Shown: in pieces, positions 6,986 to 12,585 of the stretch | Numbering within the stretch: the stretch's first letter is position 1 | Layout of the letters: the number at the start of each line of letters is the position of its first letter | DNA from: Pseudomonadota bacterium | GTDB lineage: Bacteria > Pseudomonadota > Gammaproteobacteria > Xanthomonadales > Xanthomonadaceae | NCBI GenBank assembly: GCA_023444765.1 | Contig: JAEXLY010000151.1 | Location: forward strand, 1 to 16,438 | DNA: 16,438 nucleotides | Direction of reading: 5' to 3' | The notes under the pieces: generated by a model | Databases searched by the model: none | What the model was told of the DNA's origin: nothing | Seen by the model: only the letters and a program-made list of their open reading frames with translations | Program-made: the position numbers and the translations under genes

Positions 6986-7813
6986 GACAAAGGTGTCAGC
7001 AGCGACAAAGGTGTCAGGGACAACTCCTCCTGGCGGGCGGTCTCCCCTGTTCACTCAGGCCCGCAAACCTGCCGGTGCGCTGCCTGACCCACTCCTGGAA
7101 CCGGTCCGAGCCCAACGCCCTCTGCTGCTGCAGGTAGACACGGATATCCTGCACCACCACATCCTCCAGCCCTCCTCCACGATCGCCCGGTACGCCGCTG
7201 CGCGCGCGTGCGTATCCGTTCCCAAGGCCAGGTACTCGGGATGCGGGACCAGCAACGGATCCTTGCGGTGGCCTGCGTTTGCCCCATGGCTCGACCAGGG
7301 ATGGTCGGCGGTCCGGGCCACCATCCATGCCCGGACCGGATTGAGCTCAATGTACCGCGTGCACGCCAGCAAGTACCGGCCCGAATCCACCAGGCAGGCC
7401 TTGAACCGCCCCTCCCACAACGTCCCGGTGCGCCCGTGCCGCCCGTTGAACAGTCCCGTGTCGTTGCGCGCGAAGGTATGCATCAGACGCGACACCGCAC
7501 CGGTGGCACCGGGCGTCAGCAGCAGATGCACGTGGTTGCACATCAGCACGCAGGCATGCAGCTGGCAGTCGAATCTCGCCAGGCCCTGCCGCAGGCACTG
7601 CAGGTACCGCTGCCGGTCCTCGTCGTCCAGGAAGCACGGCAGCCGGTTGTTGCCGCGCTGCACGATGTGTTGCGGGATGCCTGCGCAGTCGAAGCGCGGA
7701 TGCCGGGCCATGCCCAAGCCTCGTTCGATCCGCCGCCCGCTTCGATCAGACCGCGGCGCACCGCTGCGTCAGGGAACGCCTCACCGGTTCTCGGATATTG
7801 TCCATGACACCTT
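6986..7813. mobile_element. RAYT element, copy A (type 1 REP tips)
   Basis: The element is bounded on the left by GACAAAGGTGTCA, present twice with an 18-nt period (6986-6998, 7004-7016) and then GGGACAA. On the right it ends with ATTGTCCATGACACCTT (7797-7813), the inverted counterpart. Between them is the frameshifted transposase gene. The right side also holds GTCAGGGAACGCC...ATTGTCCATGAC, a REP-style inverted pair just upstream of the gene start, as in copy C. Autonomous activity is unlikely because the gene is damaged. Confidence 0.75.
7055..7711 (-). pseudogene. RAYT transposase, frameshifted, catalytic Tyr replaced (copy A)
   Basis: From the ATG at 7711 the protein matches intact copy C almost throughout: MARHPRFDCAGIPQHIVQRG, the HUH motif NHVHLLLTP (His 60 and 62), RYIELNPVRAWMV and HPWSSHGANAG. 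Two defects stand out. The position of the catalytic tyrosine (copy C FARNYTGLFN, Tyr 84) is Asp here (FARNDTGLFN). A one-base loss near 7170 also shifts the frame after AIVEEG, so the true tail (YLQQQRALGSDRFQEWVRQR) lies in another frame, ending at about 7017. The C-terminus as read is foreign and Arg/Ser-rich. RAYTs are single-strand HUH/Y1 transposases that cut at REP hairpins; this copy should not cut DNA. Confidence 0.88.
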
Positions 7814-7814
7814 C

Positions 7815-8176
7815 TCCCGAGAGCACTGACGGCGGCTCCAGATTACATGCGCGCAAGCTCTTGCCATCCGGTGGACGCCCAACTTCAACTCGAAAAAACT
7901 TCCAGATAACTCAGAATTACTGCTTACAGGAACACTTCGGAGTCGGCCGCATCGAGAGCAATCAACTCGATAGCGCGCTGCGGCTTCATGCAGCCGCTCG
8001 TCAGCCGCAGCCAACGCTATGCAACTCGTGTGATTCGAATCACAAAACCCCAGTCAGTTCACTTGTACGGTCCGGATGCGGGGTTACGTTCGGCACGCAT
8101 TCGACAGCTCGCATATATCGATTGCGTAGCGATTCTGAAGCCTCGCACTCCATTCCCGGACGAAAGGAGGTTGGCC
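7815..8176. other. Gene-free region upstream of the amidase gene, lower GC
   Basis: About 360 bases between RAYT copy A and the amidase start. No convincing open frame, RNA gene or promoter with both hexamers was found. Base composition is visibly more AT-rich than the rest of the window, as in the amidase gene itself, so the gene and its leader were probably acquired together. The segment ends in AAAGGAGG (8163-8170), a near-consensus ribosome binding site 6 nt before the amidase ATG. Confidence 0.5.
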
Positions 8177-9790
8177 ATGTCCAGGCCACATGAATCACCA
8201 CGATTCATCGCGTTGATTGCAGCAGTCGCGTTGTTGATGACCCAGATCGGAATGACCAGGGAGCCGGCTCGGATAGGCTCACTAAGCGCAACGGAAACCA
8301 AGAATCTCGAGTTGCTACTACGAAGCGAACTCCTCACAGTTCTTGGGCGAGAGAAGACACAACCTGGCGAGTCACCCGCCGCTTCGCTTCTACGTGGCGT
8401 GCGAGTCGACAGAACTTCGAACCTGGTCATCGTCGAGCTGTCGAAGGACTATCTTCCGGCGGGGGTCGCGAACTATTCGGCCGAGCTTGAGGATCGACTA
8501 CACCGGATGACGACCGGAATCTTGTGGAGCATTGAAAACGAGTTGAAGTTGTCCGCTGCTGGGGTCAGCTACATCTTCGACGGACAGCCTCTCTGGTTCT
8601 ACTATCCGGAAGATTTCCCCGATCACAAGCCGAATGCAAAGCCTCCTACTAAAGCCACGCACGGCAAGAACACTCCAATTATCGTCAGTGCAGGCCACGG
8701 CGCATACCTGTTTTATGGCACATCGCCCTCGACGTGGCGATATCAACGCGATGCGGCTTTCGGCATCCGCGAAGACACGATGACACAGCTACTAACTGAC
8801 GAACTCGCGGATCTGCTGATTACGCGCAGCGGTGCGACTGTCGGCTTCGTCAGGGACTTTTCCACGACCGCCCATACGCCCAGTGGTCTACCATGGAGCG
8901 ATGTCGCGGCGAGGTACTTCCTGGCTGACGCACTACCAGCGCGACCGGACATCTGGAACTCGCTGCCGGCAGCGACACACGATCTGCGCGAGCGGGACGA
9001 GGACATTCGTGCTCGCCCGTTCTACGCGAATGATGTCGGCGCCCAAGCTCTCTTGAGCGTACATACAAACGGTGACGGCTCACCTACGCCGCGGGGCGCG
9101 CGCATCTACCATGCAACCGGCAGGTCCGGCGACCAGGCGATCGCCAACAGCATGCTCTGCTACATGAAGGAGATCATCCAGGCCCAGGACGGGTACGAGG
9201 ATTTCCCAGTTGCGGCTGCCTCGCATTCGTCGACGGGGCACGGCGAGAACAACCACGCCGCCGTTCCGGCTGTGATCATCGAGACCGCGTTCCACAGCAA
9301 TCCGGATGATGCGGCCGCGCTTCAGGACCCGATCTTCCGGACAGCCGCGATGAAGGGCGTCGAGAAGGGCTATCGCCTGCACATGGCGAACGAATCGTGT
9401 ACCCATTACGAGATCATCGATGTTCCGGATGTATCGGCGCCGTGGGGCGGCTCCGCCGTAGTTTCCATTCATTACGAGGGATTCCCACAGTATCCGGTCG
9501 AAGTGACCATCGAAGACGTCGCATGTAGCGTCCTGTGCACGCCAGGCGGCGGTATGATCGCCAGCGAATGGCCGTCGCCCATCGAAGTCGGCTTTGCCTG
9601 CCATGGCGACCCCGATGCCCCGCCAGGTACGGCGCAATGGCGCGTCACATTCACTGACGACGACGGCGTCTCGACCGAGTTCGAGTACAGCAGCATCTGT
9701 GGCGGCAGCGGCAGTACTGCGTCGACTCGCTCCAAAGCTGCGCCGGCGGGGCGATTGATTGGTCCATCGCAGTCGCTGATACCAAACTGA
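8177..9790 (+). CDS. N-acetylmuramoyl-L-alanine amidase (amidase_3) with extra N- and C-terminal regions
   Basis: 537 aa. A signal peptide or anchor lies at residues 9-27 (RFIALIAAVALLMTQIG). Residues about 40-140 form an alpha/beta region ending VSYIFDGQPLWFYY that could be GerMN-like (uncertain). Residues about 165-403 are the zinc amidase_3 fold: TPIIVSAGHGAYL (His 174), REDTMTQLLTDEL (Glu 199), ALLSVHTNGDG (His 296) and PAVIIETAFHSNPDD (catalytic Glu 369), so all expected ligands are present. The fold contains a long insert between strands (about 225-275). Residues about 410-537 look like an Ig/PKD-type beta domain with four Cys. Role: cleaves the amide bond between MurNAc and the peptide stem in the envelope or outside the cell. 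The start at 8177 is fixed by AAAGGAGG; codon use is less GC-biased than the neighbours, suggesting transfer. Confidence 0.85.
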   Translation: MSRPHESPRFIALIAAVALLMTQIGMTREPARIGSLSATETKNLELLLRSELLTVLGREKTQPGESPAASLLRGVRVDRTSNLVIVELSKDYLPAGVANYSAELEDRLHRMTTGILWSIENELKLSAAGVSYIFDGQPLWFYYPEDFPDHKPNAKPPTKATHGKNTPIIVSAGHGAYLFYGTSPSTWRYQRDAAFGIREDTMTQLLTDELADLLITRSGATVGFVRDFSTTAHTPSGLPWSDVAARYFLADALPARPDIWNSLPAATHDLRERDEDIRARPFYANDVGAQALLSVHTNGDGSPTPRGARIYHATGRSGDQAIANSMLCYMKEIIQAQDGYEDFPVAAASHSSTGHGENNHAAVPAVIIETAFHSNPDDAAALQDPIFRTAAMKGVEKGYRLHMANESCTHYEIIDVPDVSAPWGGSAVVSIHYEGFPQYPVEVTIEDVACSVLCTPGGGMIASEWPSPIEVGFACHGDPDAPPGTAQWRVTFTDDDGVSTEFEYSSICGGSGSTASTRSKAAPAGRLIGPSQSLIPN

Positions 9791-10090
9791 CAGGACTGGC
9801 AGTAGTCAAGCTCGGCGGTCACCGGATAGCGGAACTGCTAGACACCGGGGACCGCCGAGCTACCTGCTTCGGACCGCGTTTGCCTCTGCTGTGAAGAATA
9901 CTTGGTACTCCACCAGCTAAGTAGACCCGTCCGCTACTAATATCTGGCGCCGGATGTACTCCGAGGTGCGTTGTCGGCCTCATCGATCTAGCTGACCAGC
10001 TCTTCTGGCTGACGGCCCCGCTAGCGGCATGAAGAAAAGCTGGCCTGCATGCTCCACACCCACGACGTTGCCTGAAAGGCAAAGATGCAG
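9791..10090. other. Gene-free lower-GC region downstream of the amidase gene
   Basis: About 300 bases between the amidase stop and RAYT copy B. Apart from the hairpin at 9809-9861 no gene, RNA gene or repeat is recognisable. The AT-richer composition of the amidase gene continues to about 10080 and stops at the REP tip of copy B, which marks a likely right edge of the acquired segment. Confidence 0.4.
9809..9861. repeat. Strong 53-nt hairpin downstream of the amidase gene
   Basis: A perfect 12-bp inverted repeat, AGCTCGGCGGTC (9809-9820) and GACCGCCGAGCT (9850-9861), encloses a second stem CCGG/CCGG (9822-9825, 9845-9848) and a third, TAGC/GCTA (9827-9830, 9837-9840), with loop GGAACT. In total 20 paired bases with two small internal loops. 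It begins 18 nt after the amidase stop, so transcript end or mRNA protection is likely. No T-run follows, so a classical intrinsic terminator is not shown. It matches none of the REP tips seen elsewhere in the window. Confidence 0.7.
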
Positions 10091-10091
10091 C

Positions 10092-10423
10092 GACAAAGGT
10101 GTCAGGGACAATTCCCCCTGGCGCGCGGCCTCTCCCGTCCACGCAGGCCCGCGAACCTGCCGGTGCGCTGCCTGACCCACTCCTGGGACCGGTCCGAGCC
10201 CAACGCCCTCTGCTGCTGCAGGTAGGCACGGATATCCTCCGCCACCGCATCTTCCAGTCCCTCCTCCACGATCGCCCGGTATGCCGCTGCGCGCGCGTGC
10301 GCATCCATTCCCAGGGCCAGGTACTCGGGATACGGGACCAGCAACGGATCCTTGCGGTAGCCTGCGTTTGCCCCATGACTCGACCAGGGATAGTCGGCGG
10401 GCCGGGCCACCATCCATGCCCGG
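10092..10423 (-). pseudogene. RAYT transposase 3' fragment (copy B)
   Basis: The fragment encodes the C-terminal half of a copy-A/C type RAYT: MVARPADYPWSSHGANAGYR, HPEYLALGMDAHARAAAYRA, IVEEGLEDAVAEDIRAYLQQ and RFQEWVRQRTGRFAGL, to a stop at 10102. It has a type 1 REP tip at its end (10092-10111, GACAAAGGTGTCAGGGACAA). The HUH half is gone: at 10423/10424, in the codons for the NPVRAWM region, sequence matching copy C stops abruptly and the IS21-like end begins. Unlike copy A the reading frame here is not shifted and the tip is single. Confidence 0.88.
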
Positions 10424-10834
10424 TGTAAGGCGACACCCTAATTTGTCGCTAAGGCGACACCCAGATTTACGGGTCGACCCCGTAGCCTCGACCGCTGTCG
10501 TCCTTGACGGGAGCGGGCGTGGCGATCACCGATCTGGAGATCCGCATGACCATCAAGACCCTGGCCGCCAAGGGCGTGCCCAAGCGGGCCATAGCCCGCC
10601 AGCTGGCCCTGAGCGAAGGCACGGTCCGCTACCACCTGACCCGACTGGCCGCCGGCGCCCACGACGGCCGTGCCGACCAGCCCCGCCGGGCCGGCGTCGC
10701 TGACGACGCGATCGCGCACTGGATGGCGCACCACGACCGAGCGAACCTGGCCGCACTTGCACGCCTGGCTCGTGGCCGAACACGGCTACACCGGCAGCCT
10801 GCGCTCGGTGCAACGCTTCGTCGCCGATGGAACA
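10424..10834 (+). mobile_element. IS21-like insertion sequence, left-end remnant
   Basis: The element starts TGTAAGGCGACACCC exactly where RAYT copy B breaks off. It repeats TAAGGCGACACCC 24 nt further on (10426-10438 and 10450-10462), the multiple terminal-repeat layout typical of IS21-family ends. It then carries the start of an IstA-like transposase and ends at the REP palindrome at 10835; no IstB gene and no right end are present. The family call rests on the transposase N-terminus and the end structure together. Confidence 0.65.
10519..10834 (+). pseudogene. IstA-like transposase N-terminus, frameshifted and truncated
   Basis: The N-terminal helix-turn-helix reads MTIKTLAAKGVPKRAIARQL then ALSEGTVRYHLTRLAAGA, as in IS21 IstA proteins, followed by DDAIAHWMAHHDRANLAAL. 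A one-base insertion near 10752 then shifts the frame; in the new frame LHAWLVAEHGYTGSLRSVQR FVADG continues the family pattern until the REP palindrome cuts it off. The DDE catalytic core is absent. The start is uncertain: GTG 10519 or ATG 10546, the latter with GGAG upstream. Confidence 0.65.
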
Positions 10835-10880
10835 AAGGGGACGGAGGTGATTAATCTTCTTTAATTGCCTCCGTCCCCTT
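10835..10880. repeat. Solo REP palindrome, type 2
   Basis: AAGGGGACGGAGGTGATTAA (10835-10854), loop TCTTCT, and TTAATTGCCTCCGTCCCCTT (10861-10880) form a 20-bp stem with 18 matching pairs. The same arm recurs singly at 11496-11516. It carries no gene and sits at the break of the IS21 remnant. It lies 45 nt beyond the stop of the minus-strand lipoprotein gene, where it could end that transcript. It fits a RAYT-mobilised nonautonomous palindrome whose own RAYT is not in this window. Confidence 0.75.
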
Positions 10881-10925
10881 ATCCCCCCTATAGCTCTCCT
10901 GTAGCTCTGAAGGTTTAGCGACGCG

Positions 10926-11369
10926 TCAGGGGCGTCCCCACTCGATCGATCGGACCCCCGCCTTCCCGCCAGCCTCGGCCACCACGACCGTCACGGCCTC
11001 GCCATACTCGGGCGTGGAAATGGACACATAAACCCAGCCCAGGTCACCGGGCTGGCGACCGGGCCAGTCGTCCTGGTGCAGGACCATGCCGTCTAGCCGG
11101 GCAGGCCCGAGGTCCTCGGGAATCATCTCGCGGTAGGCCGCCTCCAGTCCCGCCCCGTCATATGCTCGTTCCGCATCACCGACCAGCATCTGGCCCGCCT
11201 CCTCGTAGCGGCCCTCGACCAGTGCCCCGGCAAAGGCCTGCGCGGTCCGAGTAGAACGCTCCTGTGCATCGCCTGCCGTCATCTCCGTCCCTCCTGGTGA
11301 ACATGCCGCAAGGAACAGCGCCGCCATCAGCGGTGTCAAGCGTTTCAACAGCAACCTCGAATTGGCCAT
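10926..11369 (-). CDS. Small lipoprotein of unknown function
   Basis: 147 aa. A lipoprotein signal MANSRLLLKRLTPLMAALFL ends in the lipobox L-A-A-C with Cys 23; Ser follows, which would favour the outer membrane under the Lol rule. The mature domain starts with helices (ERSTRTAQAFAGALVEGRYE, EAGQMLVGDAERAYDG, LEAAYREMIPEDLG) and ends with strands (WVYVSISTPEYGEAVTVVVA, VRSIEWGRP), an NTF2-like/DUF4019-type order, though the family is not certain. The second ATG (11369) is chosen because AGGAG lies 6 nt before it; the first ATG at 11375 is too close to that site. Type 2 REP sequences lie on both sides of the gene. Confidence 0.75.
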   Translation of the reverse strand: MANSRLLLKRLTPLMAALFLAACSPGGTEMTAGDAQERSTRTAQAFAGALVEGRYEEAGQMLVGDAERAYDGAGLEAAYREMIPEDLGPARLDGMVLHQDDWPGRQPGDLGWVYVSISTPEYGEAVTVVVAEAGGKAGVRSIEWGRP

Positions 11370-11495
11370 GGTCATCTCCTGTCACGATTGGCCGACGGAC
11401 TGAGCCGGTGACGCGAATCGATCCGTGCGGATTGGACCGGGGTGGCCGGCCACAATCGACGAGAGATCGGCCGGGCATCGGACGAAAAGCGGACG

Positions 11496-11516
11496 AAAAG
11501 GGACGGAGGTAATTAA
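11496..11516. repeat. Single REP arm, type 2
   Basis: AAAGGGACGGAGGTAATTAA (11497-11516) matches the left arm of the palindrome at 10835-10880 in the same orientation, with no inverted partner nearby. It sits 4 nt before the first tip of RAYT copy C, so copy C's tip or the RAYT fragment to its right may have replaced the missing arm. Confidence 0.65.
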
Positions 11517-11520
11517 AAAG

Positions 11521-12349
11521 GACAAAGGTGTCAAAGGACAAAGGTGTCAGGGACAATTCTCCTTGGCGGACGGCCTCCCGCGTCCACGCAGCCCCGCGAA
11601 CCTGCCGGTGCGCTGCTTGACCCACTCCTGGAATCGGTCCGAGCCCAACGCCCTCTGCTGTTGCAGGTAGGCCCGGATATCCTCCACCACCGCATCTTCC
11701 AATCCCTCCTCCACGATCGCCCGGTACGCCGCTGCGCGCGCGGGCCCATCCGCGCCCAGGGCCAGGTACTCGGGATGCGGGACCAGCAACGGATCCCTGC
11801 GGTAACCTGCGTTTGCCCCATGACTCGACCAGGGATAGTCGGCGGGCTGGGCCACCATCCATGCCCGGACCGGATTGAGCTCGATGTACCGCGTGCACGC
11901 CAGGAAGTATCGGCCAGAATCCACAAGGCAGGCCTTGAACCGTCCCTCCCACAACGTCCCGGTGCGCCCGTGCCGCCCGTTGAACAGTCCCGTGTAATTC
12001 CGTGCGAAGGTGTGCATCAGGCGCGAAACCGCACCGGTGGCCTGGGGTGTCAGCAGCAGATGCACGTGGTTGCTCATCAACACGTAGGCGTGCAGCCGGC
12101 AGTCGAATCTGGCCAGACCCTGTCGCAGGCACTGCAGGTAGCGCTGCCGGTCCTCGTCGTCCAGGAAACACGGCAGCCGATTGTTGCCGCGCTGCACAAC
12201 GTGTTGCGGGATGCCTGCAAAGTCGAAGCGCGGTTGCCGAGCCATGCCCAAGTCTCGTGCTATCCGCCGCCCGCTTCGATCAGACCGCTACGCACCGCTG
12301 TGTCAGGGAACGCCTCACCGGCTCTCGGAAATTGTCCCTGACACCTTTT
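11521..12349. mobile_element. RAYT element, copy C (type 1 REP tips), apparently complete
   Basis: The left tip GACAAAGGTGTCA occurs twice with a 16-nt period (11521-11533, 11537-11549) and continues GGGACAATT. The right tip AATTGTCCCTGACACCTTTT (12330-12349) is its inverted copy. Next to the gene start the right side has TGTCAGGGA (12301-12309) paired with TCCCTGACA (12335-12343), a REP doublet such as RAYTs recognise. About 830 bp in all, with an intact transposase gene. It abuts a fragment of a different RAYT on the right. Confidence 0.8.
11547..12245 (-). CDS. REP-associated tyrosine transposase (RAYT), intact (copy C)
   Basis: 232 aa, a normal RAYT length. N-terminus MARQPRFDFAGIPQHVVQRG; HUH metal-binding motif NHVHLLLTP with His 60 and 62; catalytic-position Tyr 84 in FARNYTGLFNGRHGRTGTLW; then WEGRFKACLVDS, RYIELNPVRAWMV, DYPWSSHGANAG, HPEYLALG and a helical C-terminus YLQQQRALGSDRFQEWVKQR. 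These are the Y1_Tnp/IS200-like features of RAYTs, which cleave single-stranded REP hairpins and are thought to spread REPs. The ATG at 12245 is preferred over the TTG at 12251 because GAG lies about 9 nt upstream and copy A keeps the same ATG. All catalytic residues are present, so it could mobilise the damaged copies A and B and type 1 palindromes in trans. Confidence 0.92.
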   Translation of the reverse strand: MARQPRFDFAGIPQHVVQRGNNRLPCFLDDEDRQRYLQCLRQGLARFDCRLHAYVLMSNHVHLLLTPQATGAVSRLMHTFARNYTGLFNGRHGRTGTLWEGRFKACLVDSGRYFLACTRYIELNPVRAWMVAQPADYPWSSHGANAGYRRDPLLVPHPEYLALGADGPARAAAYRAIVEEGLEDAVVEDIRAYLQQQRALGSDRFQEWVKQRTGRFAGLRGRGRPSAKENCP

Positions 12350-12585
12350 GCCCAATTACGTGGGCATCTTCAATGCCCGGCATGGCCGCACCGGCAGCCT
12401 ATGGGAGGGACGATACAAGGCCTGCCTGGTCGACAGTGAAGACTACGTTTTGCGGCGATGCCTTCAAAGCGATGGTCGAAGCAAGGACCCGACGCTTCGC
12501 GTCCGCCCGCCCCGCCCATCGGCCGCGCCGGCGAGCAGGAGATGGAAGATCAACTACACCTGGCCCCGTTCTTTTCGGTGTTCAT
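12350..12585 (+). pseudogene. RAYT transposase fragment with internal deletion
   Basis: Directly after copy C's right tip the plus strand reads NYVGIFNARHGRTGSLWEGR YKACLVDSEDYVL, the catalytic-Tyr segment of a RAYT. After a deletion of roughly 100 codons and a frame change it continues DAFKAMVEARTRRFASARPA HRPRR (about 12460-12530), the C-terminus. The HUH half is absent on both sides of copy C. The last 115 bases (12470-12585) are repeated imperfectly at 15012-15115. It differs from copies A, C and D enough to be another subfamily. Confidence 0.8.

Noticed and set aside
9809..9861. Integron attC site
   Set aside because: Structured like one, but lacks the GTTRRRY/RYYYAAC ends, and there is no integrase or cassette array.
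11496..11549. Short CRISPR-like array from repeated GGAC-AAAGG units
   Set aside because: The repeats are REP arms and a doubled RAYT tip with 2-5 nt between them; no spacer-sized unique sequence.
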